Source: Lantana camara | Lineage: Eukaryota > Streptophyta > Magnoliopsida > Lamiales > Verbenaceae | Reading direction: 5' to 3' | Assembly (NCBI GenBank): GCA_037501455.1 | Contig: CM074863.1 | Coordinates: 59,563,501-59,627,500 of the forward strand | DNA: 64,000 nucleotides | Part shown: piece after piece, positions 10,870-22,413 of the stretch | Position numbering within the stretch: position 1 is the first letter of the stretch | Layout: each line of letters opens with the position of its first letter | Program-made: the position numbers and the translations under genes | The notes under the pieces: generated by a model | What the model was told of the DNA's origin: nothing | The model's input: the letters and a program-made list of their open reading frames with translations, nothing else | The model's database searches: none

Positions 10870-13800
10870 TCCTAAGGTGGTATCAGAGCTCCAGGTTGTA
10901 AAAATCGGAGTTCTAGTGTCGTGTCGTGTCGAGTCTAGGTCGTACGGCTTAGGAACTACTTGATAACGTGAGCATTGCATTGACGTTGAGCACGGAATTG
11001 CATTCCTTTTGAACCTTGTTGAATTAATTTCTTCTTATTGCATTAGATTCATGCCTTTCGTGTTGAAAATGTGACATAAGCATGCACTAATCGTATGCAT
11101 ATATCCTTGGAATGAGTTATAATTTATAGGCATGAAGATAATATCAAACCACGGCCAATCTCTACAACAACAATGGTTTATCATAAGCTCAATTCTCAGG
11201 TATAGAAAGTATAAGGAACGTACCGGGGAGTATATACAGGAATCTTAGATTCAAGACCCTCTCCGATTAAGCTACGACTCAGAAGTAGAATCCGGAATTG
11301 GAGACCGAGGTATAGGGGAAAAGCTTGCATAATCTATTGGAGATGGTGAATCCGGGGTGAAGTGACGTTTTACAAAAATTGACACCTACCCTCATATTAT
11401 AGAAGTTAGTCAACCGAATCCCCTAGGATAATTCGTTCAAGAGAGAAATGAAGAAATCTCGAAGGTACTTTAGTTCGAGGTTCGAATTAGTGAATAAGTG
11501 GTGATAATAAAGAGAACACAAAGTAAAATCGGTTGATGAGAGATAAGCAACAAGGGATGTCGAGGAGGAGCTTCCAAGTGAATCAAGTTATTTGAATTCT
11601 AGTCCGGTATAGAAGATTCAAGATATAACAAGGATCGTGAATGGTGAACAATAGGGATCGTCAAGGAGGAAGTTATGTTTGGACTTGTGGGAAAAGAAGA
11701 GGTGATTTGTGGTACTTCGGGTTTCGAGTAAGAAAGAGTTTGGCCTGAGATGCTTTGGATTTCGACTAAGATGGAAATGAGTAGGGAAGGGGTTAGAGAA
11801 AGCCAAGTAATGTGGTAAATACAAGTTCATGGAAGGTGACAATGCTTAGGAAAGGATTTGAGTTCATCTTCCAAATCCAAGCTGAATTGTCGTGTTGTGA
11901 GGTCGAAGTGGGAAATATAGAACAACAAATGGAAACAATAAAGAAAGGCAAAGAATCCTTAGAAGGAGATTACGTGCTCAAGTGTAAGCAAGTAAACGAC
12001 AAGTTCTACTATCGATTCGAATTCATAATGGAAATCAAGGGGACTTCATTCGAGGTGACACTAGGAGGAAGATTTGGGTTCAAGAGGTCGTGATCTCGGA
12101 CCATGGAGTTATACAAGTTGATGCAAGGAGATCCATAGAAATCTTCAAGACCGTGGGAAAACAAGAAATGATCAACAAGTCCAAGCAAGCCCGTGACTAG
12201 AGAAATAAGGACAAGCTGCTGAGTTCAAAACTTACCATAACGGTGACAGGTTCAAAACAATCATGGCACGTGCATCATACGCCATTTTGAATTATTTTTA
12301 CTCTTCTTTAATTATATGCGTTGTGCATCTTTATTTGCCCTGATTGCCCTAATGTGTTGCATAATTAAATGGTACGTGCATTGGCATCTTAACCCATCAG
12401 CCATTGTACAGTGTTTACTTGATAGGAATTTTTCCTCCAAACTCATTCGGCATGTGTTACTTCAACCGAGTCATTGTTGAATCAAGGTAAGAAGAATTTT
12501 GGATTGCAGAGTTTGAGGAAGGAAAGAGGAAATACCAAGGCTCGGGAAAGTAGAATTGGATTTAAACAAAGGAAATAGATTGTTCTCTCTACGGATCACT
12601 CCAAAGTGAATATGACCACTTTCACCGTACAAATAACTTAGCTAGGATCATTTACACCGAGGGAGCTAAGTCGAGAAGTAATAGAACGAGTTCAAGGAAT
12701 TGGGATAGAAGTTTTTAAGGGGGAGAGCATGACCGAAGATGATTTAAAATTCTTTAATGTGCCCAAGTGGATCGCTACTAGAAGGAACAATGGAAATGCA
12801 AGAGCAACAACGACATAAATAAGTACTTTGGAAGATGAAAATACCCATACAAGGAATGGTCGAGAATCGAATCGACAATATGGATACAAGTCTACCTTAT
12901 TGGTTTTACTATGGGACCTATACAAACTCAATCTCCCAAGATCGACAAAGATAAAGTTTCTAAGAGGACAGAGGAAAGAATAAGTGGCTGAGAGATGAAG
13001 TTATAGATTTGAAATAACAAGGCCGAGTACGGATAAATCGAGTATAATTTTGAATTTTCGATGTGAGCTATCTGATGATGGAGCTATGGAGGATTTATAA
13101 GAATTGGTAAGCAAGGTAGTGAACAAGAGAAGTCGAGTTAATCTCTATACTTAACAACTATTAGGGACAAACTCGGGTAGCCGAGGAAGGGCGTATGTGA
13201 TTCATGGTGAAGAATGTGTTAATTGGATTAAGATCAAGAGACTTCTAAGATCGGGACTTCGGACCATGGTATTTAATAAGGATAAGAGAATTAATTGCGA
13301 GACTGCAAATCGTAAAGTTTGGTAGAGAAAGGAAATTGATCAAGGATGGGACCGGGTGGTTGTTCTAATATTGACACATCGTGCAATCTTAAAGCTTCCC
13401 ACTACGAGCAAAGGAACCTTCAACAAAGAAATCAAGTAGATATCAGATTCACTACAATGAAGAACCTCCAAACAATGGTGAACGGTACATTAACCATACA
13501 TATCACGTGCATCATGCATTCCTTAATTCCTGTTGTGTGTAATCGTTTGTTAGTTGCTTTTGGAGTGAGTGAGTGCCTTAGTAACACGGTAAGACGAGGG
13601 TCGTGCCGTGCAACGGACTTTACAACGGGTCTTTGGAGATCCTATTTAGAGCTAATAGCCGTTCAAGAAACCAACTTCAATCCGTGAAGTTGATGAGTTG
13701 ATAGAAGACCCGGGATTGGAGAACGAGTGGTGGAGGTTCGTTAACTAATCCACTCGTGATGCCGAGTTGTGGGATGGTTTGGATGGACTCAAACGGTGGG

Positions 13801-14031
13801 AGTTGAATCTTTTATGACCCTCCTAGTGTGCGAGACGTTCTGACTACTCATTATCGGATCAAGTTTGTGAGTAGCTTGAGGTGAAGACCCTTGTGCTTGA
13901 AGACCCTTCGCTGAACTAATTCCTGTGGGATGTCGCGAACCCCGCGTGGGATGAACACGGAGAGGTTTTGCTTAGAGTCCAGTACTCGAGGCAGTGGACC
14001 TGAGGACAGGTCCTTCTTAAGGGGGAGAGCT
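10870..14031 (+). mobile_element. Element B non-coding interior with primer site and polypurine tract
   Basis: The primer site TGGTATCAGAGCT is at 10878-10890 and the polypurine tract AAGGGGGAGAGCT at about 14019-14031. Between them I find no frame that I can assign to gag or pol; the longest plus-strand frames (11812-12093, 13346-13687) are short and unrecognised. One stretch (about 13475-13530) reads MVNGTLTIHITC and faintly recalls the EGT-x-x-IH segment before the protease in A and I, so this could be a decayed gag-protease remnant. The interior is clearly homologous, in reverse, to 33105-~35050 and 21600-21860 (element E). A pre-PPT hairpin is at 13996-14013. Confidence 0.8.
13996..14013 (+). 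promoter_or_regulatory. Pre-polypurine-tract hairpin, element B
   Basis: GGACCT-GAGGAC-AGGTCC, a 6-bp stem with the same GAGGAC loop as in A, D and I, ending about 6 bases before the polypurine tract. Confidence 0.8.
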
Positions 14032-16623
14032 TGTGACACCCCATTTTTCCGGTAAGCCAGGTACGACGTCGCGAGAGAGTTTAATTCAGTAATTATGTGA
14101 TTTATGTGACGTCACATGCCAACATGTCAACGTGTAATTTTATTATGTGCACATTAGAATTTATTAATTGTACTTGGACTCAATTGTCCAATAATTGTTC
14201 GTTTGGGACCTAATTATAATTAGGGTGTTTTGGGCCCTTCGTGGCTACCTTGAGCTCGGGAATTCGGATTGGAATTCTAACCTTACCATTGAGTTTGTTT
14301 CGGTGATTCGGATTCAATGAATTAACATTTTTAATTTTCTTGAGCCCTTTGATACCCCTACCGTTTTAAAATCCGATCCGAGTGGACCGGATCCCTTTTG
14401 ATCCGACCCGTTTAACTCAGCCCCAAAAAGGAGCCAAGTTCATCTCTCTCCCTCACTTTCACGTTGGAAACAAGGCAACAAGGGAGAAGAAGAAACCCTC
14501 CCTATTTGGCCCTTCAAGCTTTAGCTCAAGCTTGTGAAATCTCACCAACCGATCGAAGATTCAAGGTAAGATATGTGATCCTCTCATTACGTGCTCGTTT
14601 TCTCCCGATTGAATCTCATTTCTCTTGCTTGCTTCCATGAATATGAAGAAGATGATGAATATTGCCAATATGTCAAAAATTGAGAATTTGCTTTGTGCTT
14701 TGATTACCTTGCTTCAAGCTTGATATATGTTGTTCTTATGAGCGTATATGATGCATATTTGGTGGTTTTTAGTTTGTTAGTTGAAGCTTGAGTGAATCAC
14801 CATTGATGAAGCTTAAAAGCATGAAAATGGTAACTTGATATATACTTGGTTTCATGGCTTGAATTTGAGATATATGATAGAGCATGTTTACATGAACTTA
14901 TGCCTTGATTTTCATTGCATTTGGTTGGGTTTTGAGGTGGTTTTGATCATTTTTGCTTCCTCCCTCGATTAGCCCCTGTTTCTGATCCTTTTTCCAGCCC
15001 TGAGTGACTACACGGGCGGGTAGTTTTTCCCACTAAAAAGTACCCGGGCGGGTACTTTAGTCCAGAAGCATTTCTGTATTGTTTTTCCCCGGCCGGGTAC
15101 TCCCTCATACGACCTCCGATTGACCTGATTTTTGAGCCGTTAGAAACCTCTTGAAGTCTAGAACAACCTCCAACTGGAATCAACTCAATTTCTTATCTCA
15201 TTTCTAAGATATAATCAATTCTTTTTGGTGTCGCCCACGTTACCGACAATCTGCCTTCACCCAACTTCGAGTCTACGCCATTTTCACCTCACTTTGAACC
15301 ACGAGTCGAGCCACATACCATTTTAAAGGTCTATGTGTCTAGTTTCATCTCTAAGATACAAAACTCAATTCCTACTTCTATAACTCGAGATCTTCCAGTT
15401 TTCCTTCCACTTGCGTATTTCCAAAAACTGTTAGCTTTTGCCAAACTTTGCCAGAACCCGTTTTATCGCTTTCCTTTCACCTCCTCGACCTCTTATTTGA
15501 CTTACATGAATTATATACATGCCTAATTGAATGATTAAATCATTTATGTGTCTAAATGACATTACTTGTGCTCATGAACACGATCACACCATTTCATGAC
15601 ATAATTATGATTTAATGCTTATTGAATCATGCCATAACATGATGCACCACTTCATGAACATCACCGTGCGTCCTACTTGGTTCCATTTTGAGTCTTGTCT
15701 CACGAGTATTGTCCTTCTTGCACAGTGATCTCCTCGGTGGAGACTTTCCGATTTCGTGGTCCTTCTCTTGGTCTTTCTTGCACTTGGAGGTGAGGGTTTT
15801 CTTTATAAACGACCTATAACCTTGCATGAATTAAAAGTATGCCAAATGGTTTTCATATTAAAGTTAACCATATCTTTTATACCGGCTATGTACCGGAAAT
15901 GATTTATAAACTGCATAATGTTAATCCTAGCCTGTTTTGCGAGATATTCCTGATTGCCCCCGGCTTTCCTAGCGCTGGGCTAGCCGGTGTGGATCTTGTA
16001 CCTGTTCCTAGGGCCCAGGGGCTTGTGTATTGAGGGAACCGGGGAGGCATCGGGCCGACGGTGAACTCTTGCACAGGTCCCATCCTGTTGGACTACCCGG
16101 ATAACCACCAGGAGGTTTGGTGGGAGATGGGGCTCCGATCTGAGGGAGTCATGAACCCGAAGATCACCCTGATGCGCGGATGTGGAGGTTAGCTACCGGC
16201 CACGTTGCACCCGGAGAAAGGAGATTAATTTATATTTGTTTTTCCCGCCTGATAATTAATTATAACTCCTGTTTCGTGCTTGTTTCCTGATTACCTGCTT
16301 ATACTTGTCATTTAATAAGTGAAAAGTGGAGTCCAGGATGGAATAAATACCCGTTCTCGCCGGGTCCCCTAAAATATTAAGCATAGATATCCGTAACCTC
16401 TGGTATGTCTCAGTCCCTGTTCAGCACCAGAGCTCGTGGATCGTATAGGTAATATGGGCATCAACAGAGGCGTACGGATATCGACACATGCATATTATAT
16501 CTCGTTTACGTGACTTGCATGCCCTGACATAATTCCACCCGTACGTATTGATTTAATCCTGATTCCTGTCTCCTGTTTATTTAATCCTAAAACGTATAGT
16601 GGAATTATGTTTGCCTGGTTTCC

Positions 16624-16659
<36 letters not shown>

Positions 16660-16787
16660 TGTGTGCCCCCTTCACTCCGTCAGTTGGCTGACCCCTCCCT
16701 CTTGTTGTTTTTAGTCTTGTCTTGCAGGTTCTGTGGTCGTTAGGCGGGAGTCTTTTGAGGTTCTTGTTCGAGTCTTGGTCTAGCTAG

Positions 16788-18382
16788 GAATAATGTACAT
16801 GATGAAGGAAGGCATCAAGTTCGATGGAACAACTAAATTCCTTTGGAAGCTTCAGGAGATTGCTGGGAATGTTATTGGGACGATAGCCCATGGCACGTTT
16901 GTCACTATGTTTGCTCGAGATGTAATAGCCTAAGGTGCTTGTCCCAAATCGGTTGGAGAGGGGAACAAAGCCTCCTTTATAAGGGAGTGGATACCTTTCC
17001 CTTGTTGAGGCCTTTTCCTGGCTGGGCGCCTTCGGGCTTAAATTCCAGTGGGAGAGACAAAACCGTGAGGGTGGTGTCGCTTAGCCCACCAAAGCAGACA
17101 ATATCGACAGGCGGGTTTTCGGGCTGTTACAAGTGGTATCAGAGCCGGGGCCCGGGCCGGTATGCCAGCAAGGACGTTGGGCCCTCTTAGGGGGGTGGAC
17201 TGTAATAGCCTAAGGTGCTTGTCCCACATCGGTTGGAGAGGGGAACAAAGCCTCCTTTATAAGGGGGTGGATACCTTTCCCTTGTTGAGGCCTTTTCCTG
17301 GTTGGGCACCTTCAGGCTTAAATTCCAGCGGGAGAAACAAAACCGTGAGGGTGGTATCGCTTAGCCCCCCAAAACGGACAATATCGACAGGCTGGTTTTC
17401 GGCTGTTACACGAGAGACGCATTGGAGGCCAAAGGGATTGTTGCCTGTTGACTTTGGCTATGATATTGGTCCACAATACTTGGAGAATGTAGGCTTGGCT
17501 ATTGCATAGGAGAGTGGACAACTCAAGGAGCATATTTTGCATTGGTGGCCAATTCGGGATAGAGATAGGCTTTGGGAGATGTATAGTTGGGGTAAGGCTC
17601 ATTTCGAGGAGCTTACAGAGGTGCCGAGGGAGCTTTTAGCTCAGATTCCTGATAGGCCAAATGATGAGTTTGAGATCCTTCGCAGTGCCGCGCCAATCGT
17701 TGTCGAGGAAGCTAATGGAACTCTGGTTACTGTGAGAGACCTTCGCACAGAATTGGCAGGATTAAGGGCTGATTTGACCACCGTGATCGCGAAAGTTGAG
17801 GATCTAGCACATTATGTGGATGAGTGATTTGATGTGTGGGAGGCTCAGTTGGAGGCAAAGTTTGAAGGGTTCTGTGCTCGTGTTAATCAATATTTTAGAG
17901 GACCTCCATCACCCTGATTCTGTTATTATTATTTTTTCCCCCTGATTTTTAGACATTCTTTTTAGGCATATTCGTTAATATGTTTGGATTATTTTGATAC
18001 ACTTATTTTTTTGCTTTATTTTGAACTCCATTATTTATGCAATGTGCCCCTTCTTACCTCGAAGTTGTGTCTTGTGTGTTGATTGTTGAATGCATGTTGA
18101 TTGCCAATTGCATTTGCACTTGATCCGTGTTTTCTAGTCACATATTTCAGGTTTTGGAAGCTTTGCTAGCACGTTGCCGGATCTTCAATCAATAAGGGAG
18201 TTTTCTTGAACTTTAATTCTTTCTTTTGCATGAGAACATTGCAAAGATTAAGTTTGGGGGAGCAGTCTAGGGATGCTATAATTTTTTATTAAATATTTGC
18301 ATGATTAGATGTTTTGTTACACTTGGGAATTGCTAGGATTTGAGAAATGTTGAGAATTTTGAAAATTTTCCCCCGTTTTGAA
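16788..18382 (+). pseudogene. Captured retroelement ORF fragment inside element B 3' LTR
   Basis: This foreign block starts after CTAGCTAG and ends before CACTACATT, with no target duplication. Leaving out the TRIM at 16921-17410, one frame runs from 16790 to the stop at 17825 with a single internal stop near 17507. The product starts IMYMMKEGIKFDG and includes GTIAHGTFVTMFAR, LLPVDFGYDIGPQYLENVG, HILHWWPIRDRDRLWEM and a coiled-coil-like tail (LRTELAGLRADLTTVIAKV). It resembles the plant retroelement ORF often annotated 'putative plant transposon protein' in Athila-type elements; the later AAGTTTGGGGGAGC (about 18250) also fits that group. The identity is from memory of the family, hence moderate. 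The tail 17828-18382 is non-coding. Confidence 0.6.
16921..17410 (+). mobile_element. TRIM C (terminal-repeat retrotransposon in miniature)
   Basis: A complete 490-bp element: left LTR 16921-17131 (TGTAATAGCC...GGGCTGTTACA), primer site TGGTATCAGAGCC at 17134-17146, a polypurine-like TTAGGGGGGTGGAC ending at 17200, and right LTR 17201-17410. The duplication CGAGA flanks it perfectly (16916-16920, 17411-17415). It carries no protein and must use enzymes from elsewhere. The LTR word CCCACATCGGTTGGAGAGGG (reverse: CCCTCTCCAACCGATGTGGG) is shared with widespread plant TRIMs. A TATA-like TTTATAAGGG is in each LTR. No 5S rRNA segment is seen, so it is not Cassandra. The two LTRs differ at several percent of sites. 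Confidence 0.93.
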
Positions 18383-18795
18383 CACTACATTGTACCGCAT
18401 TCACATTTCCTACTTTATTTTAGGCCTTGTCGGCCAATGTATTACACTTTTTCTTTATTGAATTCGGGACAGGTTTCTAGGGCCACTAGTGGAACCCGTA
18501 TTTATGTTGTCATATGTTTTGAATTTGGGACAGGTTTACCTGATTAGTTGAACCCGTATTTACATTCTTGTATGAATTGAAATTTTATACTGGATAGTGA
18601 TTGCATGATTACATTGCTTCCGTATTCTTTGTTTCGTTGAATTGATTGGTACAGGGTCTAGTCCCGCCTAACAGGTTGTTTTTTTTTATTCTGTCTCCGT
18701 TCGCCGTGAGCTTGGTTCATGTATGGACTTCCATTTCATGTGTGGACCGGGGTCTCGGTGCGGGGGATGTGGGGCCCTCCGTTCGGGGTATCACA

Positions 18796-20719
18796 CCAGT
18801 TACATGCATGCATACAATTTAGCTAAATACATATATATATATATATACTACGAACCACACACAGCTCAAAAGAGAAGAAAGCAGCAGCAGATTATGTACC
18901 TATCCATACGCACACACACTGCAACAATGAAGAAAAACAGCAGCAGCAGATCTATATATATAGACGCACACACACAGCAAAACAAGAAAGAACAGAAGTA
19001 GCCAGAAAGAAAGAAAGAAACAGAAACAGCAGCGGCAGTCTACCCGCCCGGGTAGTTTCTCAAAACCAACTTCCCCGGCCAGGGAAAGAAGATGCAGAAG
19101 CTACTGCATCAGGGGTACCCGGCCGGGTACTTTCAAAAACAAACTCTCCCCGCCCGGGGAGAGTATTACAACAGCAAACAGGCAGCAACCGCAACAAATA
19201 ACGAAACAGGGGAAGGAAAAATGGAAAGGAAAACCAGGCCAAGACAAGCTCAAAAACTACAACCAATTCATGCCAACATAATAAGGAAATAAAGGCAACA
19301 AATGCTCAGCAATTCCAGCTAGAAAACACGCAGCAGAAACAAGAAATAAGCAGTAGTTTTCGTGAGGGAAAACAGGGGCAAAACCAAAAAAAACAGAGCA
19401 AGACATTATATGATCAATCAACCATCACTCCTTTAGCAAATAAGGTAAAAAGAAGTAGCATTTGACATCAAAATAAATCACAAAAGCTAGCAGCAGTTAG
19501 AGAAGTGAGGGAAAGAAAAAAATCAGTTGGAAGTTCATTTAATCCATAACAATTTCATTAATGATATCTCATCCAACTCTTAACCACCAACTAATACAAG
19601 CATACTCAGTCATAAATGAGGGAAAAGAATTATATATATAGCACCAAAACAAGTTATAAGTCAAAGGAATTCAAGAATTCATCAAAACACTCTAAAACCT
19701 AACTATTCACTCAAAGCATCAAAACCACATGAAAACTGACTCAGAATTAGGGATGAAGGGATCACAATGACCAGAGATGCATGGATAACATAATCCTAAC
19801 TCACCTTGTTGATTGGATGAAAGTTGAAAGAGATTTGAGCTCCAAAATCTCCTGAAATGGCAAAGTGACGGAAAAATTGGAATGCTGGGAATTTTGCTGA
19901 GTTTTCTTGCTTGTGTGAGGATATGTTCAGTTGGGGATGAGTATGGGAAGATAGTGGGCTGAACTAGGGTTACAAGGACTCCAACCATAGTTAATTTGGT
20001 TAAGGTTTGAACAAGATAGGGCCATTTAATAAAATGTGGCAATTTTGGTGCCATTTCGTTTTTCGGTTGGATTTCAAAGGTTCAAACGATTTAGGAAAAT
20101 TATAAGGCTAAGTTCATTAAACTGGAATCTTCGATACGAGTTCAACGAAGTTGACGGAACTCGAATCCGAGTTCCCGAGCTCAAGATATCACATACGAAA
20201 CCAACTGTGCGCTAATTGCTCGTTAACCCCCGATTTGGTTCCACAAATCAAATTAAATTCGTTACCACGTCAAACGAGTTCGAAAACATAAACCGAGCAT
20301 ATAGACATGTTCATAACACATAAATTTACGACATACTAAATTTCCACGACATTTCGATATCATTTCATATAAGAACGAAGCACAAATAAACATTCATGCG
20401 CATAACCTTAATAATTTCATACATTATAAATTAAAACCAAGATTTAAATTCTATTTTAAATTAAAGAAAAGTCAACGGATTTTTAAAATTAATTCAGATA
20501 ATTAAGGTTATAATTTAATTAACATTAAACACTTAATTAACAAAATAAAATATTAAATTAACGAAATGCAATATTATAAATAACATAAAAATGAAATAAA
20601 ATAAAATGATAACAATTTATAATAAAAATTTAAATATTTAACACTTATAAACAATTAGTTCGCGCAACTTGGTAAATACATACGTCATACCTTTACGACT
20701 GAAAAGTCGGGGCGTTACA
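18796..20719 (-). repeat. Element A, 5' LTR, second part (5' half of LTR)
   Basis: This resumes after element B (CCAGT duplication at 18796-18800) and ends at GGGGCGTTACA, 20719, the outer edge of element A. It holds microsatellite-like (CA)n and CAGCAG runs (18830-19030), the palindromic word array 19040-19164, and on the minus strand the first donor-like site CAACAAG/GTGAGTTAGG (19805/19804). The part from 19546 matches window positions 1-1115. No gene is seen. Confidence 0.93.
19040..19164. repeat. Palindromic word array, element A LTR
   Basis: Four inverted repeats: CTACCC-GCCC-GGGTAG (19040-19055), TTCCC...GGGAA (19071-19086), GTACCC-GGCC-GGGTAC (19115-19130, perfect) and a 9-bp-arm copy with centre GCCC (19143-19164). 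Centre spacings are 31, 44 and 31 bp. They lie in the intron-like stretch between the first donor and the exon-like cassette. Confidence 0.85.
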
Positions 20720-21292
20720 AACCCTACTTCACGCATCAATTCAAGAATTTAAACAAAGTCTCAATCTACCTTGAATTAAAGAAAGAAAGGAGAAATGATG
20801 GTATGATGATGATGCTCTAACTTATGTAATTTCTTCCTTGAAATCAAGCTTGTAATTGGTGAAATCTCTTCCTCTTTCTCTTGGTGTTGGAAACGTGATT
20901 TAGCGTGTGTGAGTGTGTGTGAATATTGGATGAAAATGATGAATGAAATGAGAAATATGAAATGCATAAGATATTTTATAAAGTCTTCCAAGACATTGCA
21001 TGACTCATCACAATTTGCACATAAGTCCCTAAGATATTTGAATTCATGCACACAAGTTCCTTCTCTAGACAATTAATCAAATAATTCCAATACATATTAT
21101 GCAATTAAGTCCATAAATTTATGAAATGATCAATTAAAGTCACATAATAGCAATTAAGCACGTTATCAATTAATTCACGTAAATTCCACGTTAATGATAA
21201 TTCATATAAATGCATAAGAATATATTACATATAATGTTAAGAAATTTAATATAATGTAACATAATGCATAAATGAAAAAACGGGGCGTTCCA
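20720..21292 (-). repeat. Element E, LTR (right part of its 3' LTR)
   Basis: This is the sequence into which element A inserted. It ends AACGGGGCGTTCCA (21292) directly before a pyrimidine tract, the mirror of an LTR start plus polypurine tract; the terminal TGT has become TGG on the element strand. A TATA-like TTATAAAATA on the minus strand (about 20968-20977) is followed by an exon-like stretch ending in ATTCAAG/GTAGATT (20770/20769), the same donor word as in B. The LTR's other part lies left of the window, beyond element A. Confidence 0.75.
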
Positions 21293-21893
21293 ATTCTCTC
21301 CCCACACCCCCCCTAAAATGATACAGAGTTTTAAAATTATGCACAAGCAACAAGAGAGCCCCATCTCTTAGACAAGTAATGAGAGAGCCCCGTCTCCCTA
21401 ACACAAAATTAGAGCACCCCGTCTCTCCACAAGAAATGAGAGGACCCCGTCTCTCAAACAAGAAATGAGAGAACCCCGTCTCTCACACACACACAAAACA
21501 ACGATTCAAGAGAACAAATTGTAAAACATTCACATAAATGTCACATAGAGCAAGTAGAATCACGTTAATCACATAACTAACACTTATATACCACCAAATT
21601 TCAATCAAAAAGAAATCAAATACAACAACAATAAAATTCATGATGCATGTGATATGCATGATTAAGTGTACCGTTCACTATTGTTCGGGAATCTTCCATG
21701 GTAGTGATCCGTTTCAACACTCGATTTGATGTTGGAGATTCCTCCACCCAAAGCATCGAACATTGAAATCCTCGAAATCCAATACTTAAATGACAATTCA
21801 ATCCTGCTTCCATGATCAATTCTCTTATCCTGACTGGTACTACAGTCCAAGATCCCAATCTTAGGTGTACACTTGATATTAGTTCAACTCACC
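21293..21893 (-). mobile_element. Element E interior, left part
   Basis: It starts with a polypurine tract on the minus strand (21293-21314). A tandem array of five ~28-30-bp units with the core GAGAG-CCCCGTCTCT lies at about 21345-21485. From 21600 to 21860 the reverse strand is homologous to element B at about 13430-13530 (shared CAATRGTGAACGGTACA and CATGCATATCACATGCATCAT-like words). The last five bases (TCACC) are D's target duplication. No coding frame is recognised. Confidence 0.75.
21345..21485. repeat. Tandem array of ~29-bp units in element E
   Basis: About five diverged units of the form ACAAGAAATGAGAGAACCCC-GTCTCTC. Each unit is itself a near inverted repeat (GAGAG ... CTCTC), so each could fold into a small hairpin. 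Confidence 0.8.
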
Positions 21894-22396
21894 TGTAGCG
21901 CCCCCACTTTGCTGGTAGAGAGCGGCGCCCCAACCCCCGCACTGAAGCACCCCTCAAGTAATGGTGTGAGCCATCACTCAAGAAATACCCCAGCGAACGG
22001 CATATCCATTAACGATTAACAATAATAGTGTTTAACTATGTGGCTTATGCAGCGGAAAATCAGAGTATTTTAAAACTTTTCAAAACATGTGCGTGATGGC
22101 ATATAAACAAGCAAGTACTGATCGTTAAGCAGAAGAGACTATTAACATTACTGTATCAATTGAACGTTGTCACGGGAGCATAAGATAGCAATTGCAGCAG
22201 TATCCAAGTAGCAGAAGGATTATTACAAAAACATAAGGTAAAGTATCAATGCAGCCATATAACATATGCATGACACAAAATAGATTAATAAAGTAAAGTC
22301 CTGACTCAAACAAAATGAACACTCTAGAGCTTCAAGATACCTCTAGACTGCGGCTGCAAGACCTGAAACCATGAGGCCAGAAAACAGGTAGAGGTA

Positions 22397-22413
22397 TTAG
22401 TCAAAGTGACTAA
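22397..22413 (-). other. LTR hairpin of element D
   Basis: TTAGTC-AAAGT-GACTAA, a perfect 6-bp stem at the position where other LTRs here have CAGTC...GACTG; the other LTR copy is 29580-29596. The outer pairs differ from those of other elements, but pairing is kept. Confidence 0.75.

Larger units (their letters stand above)
7701..18795 (+). mobile_element. Element B: LARD-like LTR retrotransposon nested in A's 5' LTR
   Basis: The element begins TGTGACACCCC and ends GGGGTATCACA, with a perfect CCAGT duplication at 7696-7700 and 18796-18800. It has two ~3.2-kb LTRs (7701-10869; 14032-18795 less the inserted 16788-18382), a primer site at 10878-10890, a polypurine tract at 14019-14031, and 3.16 kb of interior without gag or pol that I can recognise. 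That is the form of a large retrotransposon derivative: mobilised by enzymes made elsewhere, likely from a Tekay/Del relative, since the LTR layout and pre-PPT hairpin are shared. By eye the LTRs differ by one to two percent plus small indels. Confidence 0.9.
14032..18795 (+). repeat. Element B, 3' LTR, with 1.6-kb insert
   Basis: This LTR matches 7701-10869 from TGTGACACCCC to GGTATCACA. The match breaks cleanly after CTAGCTAG (16787) and resumes at CACTACATT (18383); the 5' LTR has these two words joined. An (AT)n run at 16627-16657 is much shorter in the 5' copy, and the 5' copy carries three rather than two copies of a GTCAACGT unit near its start. Confidence 0.93.

Noticed and set aside
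16921..17410. TRIM C as a Cassandra element
   Set aside because: Cassandra LTRs carry a 5S rRNA-like promoter segment; none is seen here.
17162..17509. 115-residue frame crossing TRIM C's right LTR as a gene
   Set aside because: Its first part is TRIM LTR; the similar frame at 16843-17190 is the other LTR copy. Only the part after 17410 belongs to the captured ORF.
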